NCBI RefSeq assembly: GCF_014196205.1
Contig: NZ_JACIDE010000012.1
Location: 1-64,000 of the forward strand
Length of the DNA: 64,000 nucleotides
DNA from: Anoxybacteroides voinovskiense
Lineage (GTDB): Bacteria; Bacillota; Bacilli; Bacillales; Anoxybacillaceae
Direction of reading: 5' to 3'
The notes below the pieces were generated by a model. It did no database searches. It was not told where the DNA came from and saw only the letters and a program-made list of their open reading frames with translations. Shown here piece after piece: positions 25,109 to 34,699 of this stretch. A program made the position numbers and the translations under genes. Position 1 is the first letter of the stretch; each line of letters starts with the position of its first letter.

Positions 25109-25345
25109 TAAGATGAGATAGAGGCTGCGGCGAATAAAAGTAGTTTGAACGAGGGGCAGAGAACCTAATGACGTCAAACGAAAGGATTCGTTGCCGAAGT
25201 TTATAGCGTGCTCTGGCGCTATAAGCTGGGACTGTTTCCGAACAGGGACAGGACTGTCACCGCTTTTGGCGGTGGAGAGCTATCGATCTTAAGTTTGATG
25301 CGGATGTTTATGCACCCGTTGAAAACTTAAGGGTGTATTTTTTTT
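25109..25345 (+). promoter_or_regulatory. Lysine riboswitch (L-box) with terminator
   Basis: Contains the conserved L-box core in order: GATAGAGGCTGC, GAAAGGA, TTGCCGAAG, AGCTGGGACTG, GGACTGTCACCGC and GGTGGAGAGCTATC. P1 pairs about 25110-25121 with 25280-25290. The expression platform holds an intrinsic terminator (25310-25317/25331-25338 then T8) and a mutually exclusive antiterminator CTTAAGTTT/AAACTTAAG (25288-25296/25323-25331). Lysine binding should terminate transcription before the permease gene. Confidence 0.95.
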
Positions 25346-25376
25346 GTCTATCATCATAAGAAAGGAGTTTCCTACA

Positions 25377-26801
25377 TTGCAACAAAACAAATTAGGTCTT
25401 TGGATGTTAACGGCGCTTGTCGTCGGCAATATGGTTGGTTCTGGAATTTTCATGCTTCCTCGCTCATTAGCGGAAGCAGCTAGCCCGCTTGGGGTGATTC
25501 TCGCTTGGTTATTAACAGGGGGCGGGGTACTGATGACTGCGCTCGTGTTCGGGAATTTGGCGATTCGCAAACCTGATTTGAATGGCGGTCCGCAAATTTA
25601 TGCAAAAGAACTGTTTCCGAAAGGATCAAGTATTTCAATTTTATCCGGGTTTATGTCTTCTTGGGGGTATTGGATTGGCAACTTTGCCGGCAACGTAGCA
25701 ATTATTACAACGTTCGCAAGCTATTTGTCCACATTTTTCCCTATTTTAACGAGTAAACAATCGTTATTTACCATCGGTTCGACCGATATTAAGCTTGGAA
25801 ACTTGTTAACGTTTCTCGTTTGCACCGTTTTGTTATGGGGAATGCATTTTATTATTTTACGCGGCATTGAAGGAGCAGGGAAATTAAATTTCATCGCAAC
25901 AGCTGCGAAAGTACTAGGATTTTTCTTATTTATCGTTATTAGCTTATTTGCCTTTGAGCGGAGCAATATCGGCTCCTTTGTCGCTCCTCGTTATGACGAA
26001 GCTGGGCACGCCATTAGCTTATTAGGGCAAGTGAATAATGCAGCAGTCGCAACGTTATGGGCGTTTATCGGGGTGGAGTCAGCAATTGTGTTTGCTTCCC
26101 GCGCCCGCAAACAGTCGGATGTCAAGCGGGCAACGATTCTTGGATTGCTCATCGCCCTCGCCATTTATATCGGCATTAGCGTGCTTGTCATGGGGCTATT
26201 GCCGCAAAAACAATTGATTCAATCGGAAAAACCGCTCGTCGATGCGATTCAAACAATTTTAGGCGCAAGCGGCGGATATATTCTTGCAGGACTTGGACTA
26301 ATAAGCTTACTTGGCTCCACGCTTGGCTGGGTATTGTTAAGCGCTGAAGTGCCGTATCAAGCAGCGAAACAAGGATTGTTTATGCGGTCGTTTTTAAAAG
26401 AAAATAAAAAAGGAATGCCGAGTTTTTCCTTGATTTTATCCAACAGTTTAGCACAAATTTTCATTTTCTCTACTATTTCTCATTCGATGTCGGCAGCGTT
26501 TGATTTCGTCATTTACATCGCAACGCTTGCGTATCTTGTTCCGTACTTTATCGCTTCCGTGTTCCAGCTAAAGCTAACGATAACAGGCGAAACGTATGAA
26601 CAAACAGGAAAAAGCCGCATCGCTGACGGAATCATCGCGTTATTAGCAACGATTTATTCCGTTTGGGTCATTATTACCGGCACCGCAGATATGAAAACGT
26701 TCATGCTTGGTGTCGCTTTATTAGCAAGTGGCATTTTCTTCTATCCGCAAGTAAAAAAAGCAGCACAAAAAGCAGAAAAAGACGAAAAACTATCTGCGTA
26801 A
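25377..26801 (+). CDS. Lysine-riboswitch-controlled basic amino acid permease/antiporter (YvsH/ArcD-like APC)
   Basis: 474 residues with about 12-13 membrane helices; VVGNMVGSGIFMLP near the N-terminus is the APC substrate-binding unwound helix. The TTG at 25377 has AAAGGAG 9 nt upstream; a longer frame from 25344 starts inside the riboswitch terminator and is rejected. B. subtilis carries the same riboswitch before yvsH. Lysine uptake is inferred from the riboswitch, and antiporter family members exchange arginine/ornithine or lysine/cadaverine. Monocistronic. Confidence 0.9.
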   Translation: MQQNKLGLWMLTALVVGNMVGSGIFMLPRSLAEAASPLGVILAWLLTGGGVLMTALVFGNLAIRKPDLNGGPQIYAKELFPKGSSISILSGFMSSWGYWIGNFAGNVAIITTFASYLSTFFPILTSKQSLFTIGSTDIKLGNLLTFLVCTVLLWGMHFIILRGIEGAGKLNFIATAAKVLGFFLFIVISLFAFERSNIGSFVAPRYDEAGHAISLLGQVNNAAVATLWAFIGVESAIVFASRARKQSDVKRATILGLLIALAIYIGISVLVMGLLPQKQLIQSEKPLVDAIQTILGASGGYILAGLGLISLLGSTLGWVLLSAEVPYQAAKQGLFMRSFLKENKKGMPSFSLILSNSLAQIFIFSTISHSMSAAFDFVIYIATLAYLVPYFIASVFQLKLTITGETYEQTGKSRIADGIIALLATIYSVWVIITGTADMKTFMLGVALLASGIFFYPQVKKAAQKAEKDEKLSA

Positions 26802-26851
26802 ACTATATAGGTGCACGTTGAAGCTTTAACATTTTTATCATTTACGTCGTT

Positions 26852-26990
26852 ATTTTTCGACTGTCGGGCGACCGAACAACCAGCCGCTCCCCAGACAAAT
26901 GAATTTGTCTGGGAGCGGTGTTGTTCGGTTCTCCGTCACGCTTTGGCGTGACGAAAGCAAGCCAAAGGCTTGCCTCGACAGTCGAAAAAT
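26852..26990. repeat. Four-way-junction palindrome in composite insertion
   Basis: A perfect 15-bp outer stem (26852-26866/26976-26990) encloses a compound arm (ACCGAACAAC/GTTGTTCGGT, 26871-26880/26920-26929, with inner stem 26884-26900/26903-26918 having one bulge), a second arm (CGTCACGC/GCGTGACG, 26934-26941/26946-26953) and a third (GCAAGCC/GGCTTGC, 26957-26963/26967-26973). Same arm plan as 3594-3734 read on the other strand, with different arm sequences. Confidence 0.9.
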
Positions 26991-27013
26991 GAAATTAAAC
27001 TTCTCAGTTGCAT

Positions 27014-27127
27014 GTATATAGGCGTGTTGATTAACCGTTAAAAACCAGTTAATATCGCTCGATTCCTAGCTTTTCTGTCGTACGATTCTGTATTTTTTAG
27101 TAAAATAGTGGATAATCAACATTCGTG
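27014..27127. repeat. Short A-type element without the junction insert
   Basis: About 114 bp. Matches both ends of element A1: GGCGTGTTGATTAACC at the left, GATTCTGTATTTTTTAGTAA and GGATAATCAACA at the right. It lacks the roughly 145-bp junction structure between CTAGCTTTTCTG and ATTCTG. Confidence 0.85.
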
Positions 27128-27135
27128 TGCGTAAA

Positions 27136-27166
27136 CAATAAAGCGGCTTCATCAGCCGCTTTATTG
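27136..27166 (-). terminator. mhqR terminator
   Basis: 13-bp stem CAATAAAGCGGCT (27136-27148)/AGCCGCTTTATTG (27154-27166), overlapping the mhqR stop and directly abutting the right target duplication of the composite insertion. Confidence 0.75.
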
Positions 27167-27601
27167 TTTTGCTCCGTATCCTAGTTTTTTCAACAGCGCA
27201 ATTGCCTGTTCTTTTTCTTCTGCCGTTAAGCCGGCAAGTGTTTCGTGAATCGTCTGCTCATGTTTCGGAAACACTTCTTCAATAAAGGTGGTGCCTTTGT
27301 CGGTAATTGACGCATATGTCACACGGCGGTCTTTTTCGCACGCCTTGCGGACGATGAGTCCTTTTTTCTCCAACTTGTCGATAACGTACGTAATGCTGCC
27401 ACTAGCAAGTAAAATTTTCTCCCCGATTTGCTGAAGCGGCTGATCCCCTTTATGGTACAACAATTCCAGCACGGCAAACTCCGTCGGGTTTACGCCAAAT
27501 GAGTGAATGGATTTATTCACTTGATCGTTTACTGCGCGATATGCTCTCGAAAATACAATAAACAATTTTAATGATTGCGCAATCTCTTCTTTTCCCGCCA
27601 C
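27161..27601 (-). CDS. mhqR: MarR family regulator MhqR (YkvE)
   Basis: 146 residues with a winged helix (about 45-115: NPTEFAVLELLYHKGDQPLQ, ILLASGSITYVIDKLEKKGL, RRVTYASITDKG). Sequence and position between clpE and the mtn genes fit B. subtilis MhqR (YkvE), the repressor of hydroquinone/catechol detoxification genes. The start codon (GTG at 27601) lacks a good binding site, so the N-terminus is uncertain. Confidence 0.82.
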   Translation of the reverse strand: MAGKEEIAQSLKLFIVFSRAYRAVNDQVNKSIHSFGVNPTEFAVLELLYHKGDQPLQQIGEKILLASGSITYVIDKLEKKGLIVRKACEKDRRVTYASITDKGTTFIEEVFPKHEQTIHETLAGLTAEEKEQAIALLKKLGYGAKQ

Positions 27602-27623
27602 TTGTCATCCAATCCTTTACCCG

Positions 27624-27633
27624 TCGAATTCGA
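27624..27633. promoter_or_regulatory. Possible MhqR-type palindrome upstream of mhqR
   Basis: Perfect palindrome TCGAATTCGA 23 nt before the mhqR start. It matches the core of the MhqR box as I remember it from B. subtilis mhq operons. Autoregulation would be a departure from that species. Confidence 0.4.
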
Positions 27634-27684
27634 AGCCATTGTAGCGAAAAATGCTATCTTTGTCAACGAGGGATTGGAAGAAAG

Positions 27685-28227
27685 CTACTTTCCTACTTCT
27701 TCTTTTTCTTCATATGGATGGGCAACCCAGCCGGAAGGATCAATAAATAAACGAACGGCAACAACTTGGCGATCGTCCATTAACGTAAAGAAATGCGGAT
27801 TTCCTTCTGGAACGGAAATGACGTCACCAGCCTCGAGTTCCACGTTAAAATAACCTGTTTGTTCATCGCCTTTAATGATAAAAATACCATGACCGGCGAC
27901 GATGGCACGAACCTCATCTTCTGTGTGCGTATGCACTTGTTCAAACTTTTTCAATAGCTCTTCTAAATTTGGTGTTTGTTCGCAAAGCGCGACAACGTCC
28001 CACGCTTGATACCCTCTTCGTTTCGCTAAATCTTCAATTTCTGTTTGAAACGTTGTTAAAATTTCCGTTTTTTCTTCGTCTGTTAATACAAATTTATTTT
28101 GCAGATGCGCTGGAAGTTTATTTGCATCCCAATGTTCATACAGCACCCCTTGCTTATTTAAAAACGCCGCGACGTTTTCGTTCCCTTCAATGATTTCCCC
28201 GGTGTTTCGCACTTTAATGACTGCCAT
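27685..28227 (-). CDS. mtnD: Acireductone dioxygenase
   Basis: 180 residues, cupin fold. Metal ligands in HTHTEDE (about 99-105) and the later NPHFF His (about 144). Fe/Ni enzyme that turns acireductone plus O2 into 2-keto-4-methylthiobutyrate and formate, the last carbon step of methionine salvage. AAGGGGGATATGT precedes the ATG. Last gene of the mtnW-X-B-D transcript. Confidence 0.95.
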   Translation of the reverse strand: MAVIKVRNTGEIIEGNENVAAFLNKQGVLYEHWDANKLPAHLQNKFVLTDEEKTEILTTFQTEIEDLAKRRGYQAWDVVALCEQTPNLEELLKKFEQVHTHTEDEVRAIVAGHGIFIIKGDEQTGYFNVELEAGDVISVPEGNPHFFTLMDDRQVVAVRLFIDPSGWVAHPYEEKEEVGK

Positions 28228-28238
28228 ACATATCCCCC

Positions 28239-28847
28239 TTATCGTTTGAAAAGTAATAATTTTACATGATAGCTACATAAAAACTCACATGCTTCTAAAA
28301 ACTTTTTCGCTTCAAACGCATCTTTTCCCCATACGGTAATGCCGTGGTTGCGAATTAATACAGCTCCGGCATCATCATTTACATGTTCGGCGAACATTCG
28401 TGCTAGCGTCGGAATATGCGCAACATTCGGGATAATTGGAATGCGAAATACTGCATCTTCTTCCCATAGTCCGAACGCTTTAATAATTTCCTGATTCGTA
28501 AAGACGACTTCCCCTTTGTCACCATACCATTCAGAAATAACGTTATTGTCAACCGTATGCACATGCAGGACGCAACCGGCATTCGTTTTGTTGTAAATTT
28601 CAACGTGCAATAGCGTCTCGGCTGACGGTTTCAAATGCGTCGCTTCTGCTGGTTTTCCGTCCGCACCGACAAGCAAAAAATCTTCCGCCGTTTCTTTTCG
28701 TTTATCTTTTCCGCTTGCGGTCACAAGAAACGTCAACGGCTCATCGCTTACTTTGATCGATAAATTGCCGCTTGTCGCCATAAACCAGTCGCGCTCTGCC
28801 AGTTCTCGTTTTACTTCGGCAAGCTCGTTCCATTTTTGTTGCCTCAC
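28239..28847 (-). CDS. mtnB: Methylthioribulose-1-phosphate dehydratase
   Basis: 202 residues of the class II aldolase family. Zinc ligands HVHT (about 95-98) and a later IRNHG His, with SGNLSIK near residue 28. Dehydrates MTRu-1-P to DK-MTP-1-P. Starts at GTG 28847, overlapping the mtnX stop (GTGTGA), with GAGGTGATC as binding site. The longer open frame inside mtnX is ignored. Confidence 0.94.
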   Translation of the reverse strand: MRQQKWNELAEVKRELAERDWFMATSGNLSIKVSDEPLTFLVTASGKDKRKETAEDFLLVGADGKPAEATHLKPSAETLLHVEIYNKTNAGCVLHVHTVDNNVISEWYGDKGEVVFTNQEIIKAFGLWEEDAVFRIPIIPNVAHIPTLARMFAEHVNDDAGAVLIRNHGITVWGKDAFEAKKFLEACEFLCSYHVKLLLFKR

Positions 28848-29503
28848 ACGATCACCTCGATTTCTTTTAACACTTGAATCACGTCGTAAAACGTCGTAAA
28901 CGGTGTATGCGATAAATGAAGCGCACGGCATTTTTCAAGCAAAAAGTCGCGCGCGATCACGTGATCGGCTAGTTTTGCCGCCGCTAAATCGGTAATCGAA
29001 TCGCCGATGACGATCGTTTTTGCCCCTTTTGGCGCAAGTTTACGAAGAAGCGACGGCTTGCAGCATCCACAGCCGTTTTCGCAATGTTCATCGCACGCGT
29101 ACGGCCACGTAATACGAATCGTTTCCCCGCTAAAATCGGCGCTGTTACAAAAAATGCGTTCTTTTTCAATGAACCCGTCTAACAATGGATAAACGAAAAA
29201 GTCGATGCCGCCGCTGACGATATAAAGGGGAATTTGTTGTTCGTTCGTAAACGCAACAAACTCGGAAAATCCGTCGCGAATACTTGCTGTGTCAAGCAAA
29301 AATTGCACGATGTCTTCTTTTAGCGTCGTCGGTAAAAGCGAAAACATGCGCCCGACTCCTTGTTGTACGGAACATCTTTGCGCGAGTACATCATCTTTGA
29401 TCGCTTCCCACTCCGGCGGAGCAAATTGTTTCATAATCGCAATAATGTTATCGTTTAACGTAATCGTTCCGTCAAAGTCGCAAAAAATGACCGGCTTCAT
29501 CAT
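28844..29503 (-). CDS. mtnX: 2-hydroxy-3-keto-5-methylthiopentenyl-1-phosphate phosphatase
   Basis: 219 residues, HAD phosphatase: motif [10 protein letters not shown] (about 7-15, nucleophile Asp), motif II IVSGG, motif [11 protein letters not shown]. Removes phosphate from HK-MTPenyl-1-P to give acireductone. The ATG at 29503 overlaps the mtnW stop (ATGA), with GGGGGAG just upstream. Confidence 0.94.
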   Translation of the reverse strand: MMKPVIFCDFDGTITLNDNIIAIMKQFAPPEWEAIKDDVLAQRCSVQQGVGRMFSLLPTTLKEDIVQFLLDTASIRDGFSEFVAFTNEQQIPLYIVSGGIDFFVYPLLDGFIEKERIFCNSADFSGETIRITWPYACDEHCENGCGCCKPSLLRKLAPKGAKTIVIGDSITDLAAAKLADHVIARDFLLEKCRALHLSHTPFTTFYDVIQVLKEIEVIV

Positions 29504-30720
29504 GCGCTCCCCCATAAGTCAAGCGCTTGTTGTAACGCTTCGTTTTCTTTTGCCGCGTCATGAAGCGAACGACCTGCGAGCACCGCTTCTACCGCGGCAC
29601 GAAACGCTTGCCCGCCACCAACCGCCCCTCGCGGATGCCCATGCACCCCGCCACCTGCGTTAATGACGGAATCGATGCCAAAATCGCGCATAAGAAGCGG
29701 CACAAGCCCTGGATGAATGCCGGCAGATGGCACAGGGAACGTGCGTAAAAACGGCTCTTCTTTCGTTAATTCATGAGCGATCGCAAGCGTCTGTTCTTTT
29801 TCAAGCGCGACACTTCCGTACGGTGATGGGAAAAGCGAAAAGTCCGCCCCTGCCATGCGCAATAGTTTTCCGAGAAGCAGCGCATAGCTTACGCCATACA
29901 CGTGCGATGAAGCGATTGCCCCGCTAAACGACGGATGCGCCATGATCGGCAAATGAATGTCATCATCTTCACGAAGCGCTTGCAACACATCAAGCCCATA
30001 TGTAAAGACGTTAAACAATAACACGTCCGCACCCAACTCTGCTGCTCGCTTCGCTTTCTCTTTTAGTTCAAACGTTTTGCCTGTTAAGTTCACCGCATAT
30101 AACGTGCGATGCCCTGTTTGTTCGTACACGTCGTTGAGCGCTTGTTTTCCTGCAACAATGCGTTTCTCAAACGGCGTGAGGTCGTTTTCAAACAAAATTT
30201 CATCGTCTTTCACTAAATCAACTCCGCCGAGCGCTTGCAGTTTTAATTGCTCGGTCACATATGACAAATTGCGCCCAATGACCGCTTTAAAAATGCTCAT
30301 CACAAGCGGACGGTCAAAGACGCCAAGTTTTTCGCGAATGCCGTCAATGCCAAAGCGTGGACCAGGAAATGCTCGTTTTAATTCATCAGAAAATGTTAAA
30401 TCTAACAGTTTAATCGTTCCATCTAACGACAATTTCCCAAACGTCGTTGTAAGAATGGCTGGAAAATCGGTGCTAAAGTTCAGGCTCGGATATGAAATGC
30501 GCACAAGCGCGCGTTTGAGCCGCTTCCCAAAATATGCATTGACGCGTTCATCTTCCTCAAGCTCTTCTATCGACTCGACGATGCCTTTATGTTTTTTCAG
30601 CTGTTCTTGTTCAAGCTGCGGCAAATCGGTCCATGATCCTACGGTAAGCCCAAGCGCAATCCCTTCTGCTTTTTTCGCCAAATCTTTGTCATCATGAATT
30701 AAATATGTTGCAGTAATCAT
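29500..30720 (-). CDS. mtnW: 2,3-diketo-5-methylthiopentyl-1-phosphate enolase (RuBisCO-like protein)
   Basis: 406 residues of the RuBisCO large-chain fold. [10 protein letters not shown] carries the Lys that is carbamylated in the family; [11 protein letters not shown] and [12 protein letters not shown] are phosphate-binding regions. It enolises DK-MTP-1-P in methionine salvage and does not fix CO2. AAGGAG lies 9 nt before the ATG. First gene of a four-gene operon whose leader contains an S-box and a dispersed repeat. Confidence 0.95.
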   Translation of the reverse strand: MITATYLIHDDKDLAKKAEGIALGLTVGSWTDLPQLEQEQLKKHKGIVESIEELEEDERVNAYFGKRLKRALVRISYPSLNFSTDFPAILTTTFGKLSLDGTIKLLDLTFSDELKRAFPGPRFGIDGIREKLGVFDRPLVMSIFKAVIGRNLSYVTEQLKLQALGGVDLVKDDEILFENDLTPFEKRIVAGKQALNDVYEQTGHRTLYAVNLTGKTFELKEKAKRAAELGADVLLFNVFTYGLDVLQALREDDDIHLPIMAHPSFSGAIASSHVYGVSYALLLGKLLRMAGADFSLFPSPYGSVALEKEQTLAIAHELTKEEPFLRTFPVPSAGIHPGLVPLLMRDFGIDSVINAGGGVHGHPRGAVGGGQAFRAAVEAVLAGRSLHDAAKENEALQQALDLWGSA

Positions 30721-30734
30721 CTTCCCACTCCTTT

Positions 30735-30863
30735 ATAAGAAAAGCGCCCGCCTATCGGCGAAGATCGCACAAGCCCCACCGAGGAGGGAACGCCTCAGGC
30801 CGATGGCGCTTGGAGCTAGACAGCGCTCCACCTAATCGTGAAATTTTATACTTTCTTACCTTT
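30735..30863 (-). repeat. Dispersed structured repeat, copy 2 (about 129 bp) in mtnW leader
   Basis: Inverted copy of 976-1099, kept almost base for base. Complete here: AAGCGCC and ATCGGC pair with GGCGCTT and GCCGAT to make a long arm, and GGAGC/GCTCC makes a small one. It sits exactly between the SAM-riboswitch terminator and the mtnW ribosome binding site, so it is in the mtnW mRNA leader. Confidence 0.88.
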
Positions 30864-30870
30864 CAAGTAA

Positions 30871-31014
30871 AAAGCCTCTTCATAAGAAGAGGCTTTTGGT
30901 CGTCTCTTCTTATCTCTCAGCGTATTGCTGCGAGAATTAGCACCGTGCTTAACGTCTGTTAAGTCGGTTGCCGGGCTTCATCGGGCTCGTCCCTCCACCT
31001 ACTCTTGATAAGAA
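30871..31014 (-). promoter_or_regulatory. SAM-I riboswitch (S-box) with terminator before mtnWXBD
   Basis: Minus-strand leader with the S-box landmarks: CTTATCAAGAG, GGTGGAGGGACGAGCCC, GATGAAGCCCGGCAACC, AAGCACGGTGCTAATTC and GCTGAGAGATAAG. An intrinsic terminator follows (30871-30880/30887-30896 with T5). SAM should switch transcription off. Confidence 0.96.
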
Positions 31015-31102
31015 TGCGCATATTTATTTTATTTTCCGAAAATTTTTGTTTGCAAATTTAATTTGAATTATGCCAGTACTTTCTGCATTTGTCAACGATT
31101 TT

Positions 31103-32272
31103 TTAAAAAAGCTGAAGTCGCCCAATGCGTTCTGCTGCTTCTTTCAGCCGTTCTTCGCTTGTGAGCAGCCCTGTGCGCACATATCCTTCGCCATGCTCGC
31201 CAAACCCGATGCCTGGGGCGACAGCGACGTGCGCTTTTTCAAGTAAAAGGTCAGCAAACGTCTCAGACGTATAGCCGTTTGGTACTGGAAGCCATGCGAA
31301 AAACGAGCCAGCTGGCGCTATGACGTTCCAGCCAATCTCACGCAGCGCTTGGATAAACGTATTGCGTCGCGATTCATACATCGCAACAAGTTCATGGACG
31401 CATTGTTGCGATTCTAAAAGTGCCACCGCTGCCGCTTCTTGAATCGCACCGAACAAGCTGACGTATAAGTGGTCTTGCAACAAATTAATCGCCGCAATGA
31501 CGTTTTCATTGCCGACCGCAAAGCCAATGCGCCAGCCTGCCATATTATACGTTTTCGAAAACGTATAAATTTCAATGCCGACCTCTTTCGCTCCTTTCGT
31601 CTGCAAAAAGCTGAGCGGTTTTTTTCCGTCAAAGCCGATTGCACCATATGCAAAATCGTGGACGACGCAAATGTTATGCTTTTCGGCAAACGAAACCGTA
31701 TGTGCAAAAAATTGTTTGGTCGCCGTCGCCCCCGTCGGATTGTTTGGATAGTTTAAAAACATTAATTTTGCTTTCCGAACCACTTCTTCTTTCAGCCCAT
31801 CGTAGTCCGGTAAAAAGCCGTTTTCTGCGAAAAGCGGCATCATTGCCATTTCCGCCCTAGCAAGCGCTACCCCCGACCAATAGTCAGGATAGCCAGGATC
31901 CGGCACGAGCACAACGTCGCCGGGATTTAATAAACATTGCGGAATTTCGACAAGACCTGCTTTGCCGCCGAATAAAATGGCGACTTCTTTTTCTGGGTCA
32001 ATCGTTACCCCATATTCCCGCTTGTAAAAGGTCGCCACCGCTTCTTTCAAAAACGAATAGCCGCGAAATGGCGAATATTTATGGTATTTTGGATTGGCAG
32101 CTGCCTTTTGGAGCGCTGCAACAATATGCGGTGGGGTCGGCTGATCTGGGTTTCCTTGCCCTAAATTAATGACATCGTGCCCTTCTGCTATCACTTTGCT
32201 CACTTTATTGACGAGCGACGCAAAAAACTGGGTTGGAAGACGATTTAGTACATCCGATTGGGTAAATTTCAA
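31103..32272 (-). CDS. mtnE: Methionine-forming aminotransferase (KMTB aminotransferase)
   Basis: About 389 residues, fold-type I PLP aminotransferase. NLGQGNPDQPTP near residue 35, NYPNNPTGA (about 165) and the Schiff-base Lys in FSKTYNMAGWRIG (about 231). Transaminates 2-keto-4-methylthiobutyrate to methionine. The TTG at 32272 gives the N-terminus LKFTQSDVL as in B. subtilis MtnE; the GTG at 32281 is the alternative. Divergent from mtnU. Confidence 0.93.
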   Translation of the reverse strand: MKFTQSDVLNRLPTQFFASLVNKVSKVIAEGHDVINLGQGNPDQPTPPHIVAALQKAAANPKYHKYSPFRGYSFLKEAVATFYKREYGVTIDPEKEVAILFGGKAGLVEIPQCLLNPGDVVLVPDPGYPDYWSGVALARAEMAMMPLFAENGFLPDYDGLKEEVVRKAKLMFLNYPNNPTGATATKQFFAHTVSFAEKHNICVVHDFAYGAIGFDGKKPLSFLQTKGAKEVGIEIYTFSKTYNMAGWRIGFAVGNENVIAAINLLQDHLYVSLFGAIQEAAAVALLESQQCVHELVAMYESRRNTFIQALREIGWNVIAPAGSFFAWLPVPNGYTSETFADLLLEKAHVAVAPGIGFGEHGEGYVRTGLLTSEERLKEAAERIGRLQLF

Positions 32273-32372
32273 TGGCTCCACCTACTCAAAAAATTCTTGA
32301 AATTCTAGTCAAACATCATATATCGTAAAGAATAAATTGTAAAGTACATTTTTGCGAAAGGGGCGAAAGATT

Positions 32373-33170
32373 GTGAAAATAGCATGCTTGCAGCTCGATA
32401 TTGCCTTTGGCAATCCAGCAGAAAATAAACGGCGCGTGCAGCGTGAATTGGAACAAATATGCGACCAACAACTAGATGTTATCGTTCTTCCAGAACTATG
32501 GACGACAGGATATGATTTACCGAACTTGCAAACGATTGCGGACGAAGACGGGAAAGACACGAAATCATTCATTTCGGAATTAGCACAGCTATACAACGTC
32601 AATATTGTGGCTGGTTCTGTCGCGAAAAAAACGAAAACAAGTATTACGAATACAATGTACGTTGCGAATCGAACCGGAGATATCGTCGGGGAGTATAGCA
32701 AACTCCATCTTTTTCGCCTCATGGACGAACATTTGTATTTGCAATCCGGGGACGAAACAGGGTTTTTTACGCTAGATGGCACGTTATGCGCGGGCGTTAT
32801 TTGCTATGACATTCGCTTTCCGGAATGGATTCGCGCTCATACCGTTCAAGGGGCAAACGTGCTCTTTGTTGTGGCGGAATGGCCGCTTCCTCGCCTTTCT
32901 CATTGGCGAACGCTTTTACAAGCGCGGGCGATTGAAAACCAATGCTATGTCGTCGCGTGTAATCGAGCAGGAACGGATCCAAACAACGTCTTTGCTGGAC
33001 ATTCTCTCATCATTGACCCGTGGGGAAACATCGTTAACGAAGCGGGGGAAACACCGTGCTCGTTAATTGGTGAAATCGATTTAGCAAAAGTGAGCGAAGT
33101 GCGTAGCCAAATCCCCATTTTCCAAGATCGCCGGCTTGCCGCTTACACAAAAGCAGAAAAAATTTTTTAA
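32373..33170 (+). CDS. mtnU: Carbon-nitrogen hydrolase MtnU (omega-amidase type)
   Basis: 265 residues, nitrilase superfamily with catalytic triad Glu (VLPELWTTG), Lys (GEYSKLHLF) and Cys (GVICYDIRFPE). The GTG at 32373 follows AAAGGGGCGAAAGATT. Likely hydrolyses the 2-oxoglutaramate formed when MtnE uses glutamine as amino donor, pulling that step forward. Divergent from mtnE across about 100 bp. Confidence 0.92.
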   Translation: MKIACLQLDIAFGNPAENKRRVQRELEQICDQQLDVIVLPELWTTGYDLPNLQTIADEDGKDTKSFISELAQLYNVNIVAGSVAKKTKTSITNTMYVANRTGDIVGEYSKLHLFRLMDEHLYLQSGDETGFFTLDGTLCAGVICYDIRFPEWIRAHTVQGANVLFVVAEWPLPRLSHWRTLLQARAIENQCYVVACNRAGTDPNNVFAGHSLIIDPWGNIVNEAGETPCSLIGEIDLAKVSEVRSQIPIFQDRRLAAYTKAEKIF

Positions 33171-33178
33171 AAAACGTA

Positions 33179-33208
33179 TTGACAAAACAAACCAATGCCA
33201 TGTATGAT
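33179..33208 (+). promoter_or_regulatory. SigA promoter of mtnKA transcript
   Basis: TTGACA (33179-33184), 18-bp spacer, TATGAT (33203-33208), about 60 nt before the S-box. Confidence 0.75.
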
Positions 33209-33268
33209 TCGAATCAAGTGAGTGTACTAAACTTTCACATTGTTTCTAACATTCAAATAACGATAACA

Positions 33269-33412
33269 CTCTTATCAAGAGCAGGCGGAGGGACGAGCCC
33301 AATGAAGCCCGGCAACCGGCGGCAACGCACGGTGCTAATTCTTGCAGCGATACGCTGAGAGATAAGAGGTGCGAAGCGAACTTCAAACCTCTTTCGAAAG
33401 CGAAAGAGGTTT
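33269..33412 (+). promoter_or_regulatory. SAM-I riboswitch (S-box) with terminator before mtnK
   Basis: CTTATCAAGAG, GGCGGAGGGACGAGCCC, AATGAAGCCCGGCAACC, CACGGTGCTAATTC and GCTGAGAGATAAGAG identify the S-box (33269-33368). A 12-bp terminator stem follows (33385-33396/33401-33412) with a T run. Turned off by SAM. Confidence 0.96.
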
Positions 33413-33429
33413 TTTATTTTAGATTTTAG

Positions 33430-34638
<1,209 letters not shown>

Positions 34639-34699
34639 GAAAATTGTACGAAAGGCGGAAATCTCTAGCCGATACTTGTGAAACGAAAGGAAGAACGAT

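Larger units (their letters stand above)
26795..27136. mobile_element. Composite MITE-like insertion with 9-bp target duplication
   Basis: The direct repeat TGCGTAAAC (26795-26803 and 27128-27136) encloses 324 bp of non-coding DNA. The right end is GGATAATCAACATTCGTG, the same end as element A1 (3536-3803). Inside are a four-way-junction unit (26812-27013) and a short A-type element (27014-27127). TATATAGG occurs at both 26804-26811 and 27014-27021, as if the first unit had inserted into the second and duplicated 8 bp. The left copy of the duplication overlaps the permease stop codon region. Confidence 0.78.

Noticed and set aside
25344-25376. Longer start for the lysine permease
   Set aside because: It begins inside the riboswitch terminator T run; the TTG at 25377 has a proper AAAGGAG.
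26852-26990. CRISPR array or tRNA cluster
   Set aside because: Palindromic arms are unique, not regularly spaced repeats, and no tRNA acceptor/anticodon pattern fits.
29957-30697. 246-codon frame antisense to mtnW
   Set aside because: Shadow of a conserved enzyme gene; Ser-rich, no start signals.
30735-30863. Target-site duplications around the 124-129 bp repeat
   Set aside because: Flanks of both copies were compared and show no direct repeats.
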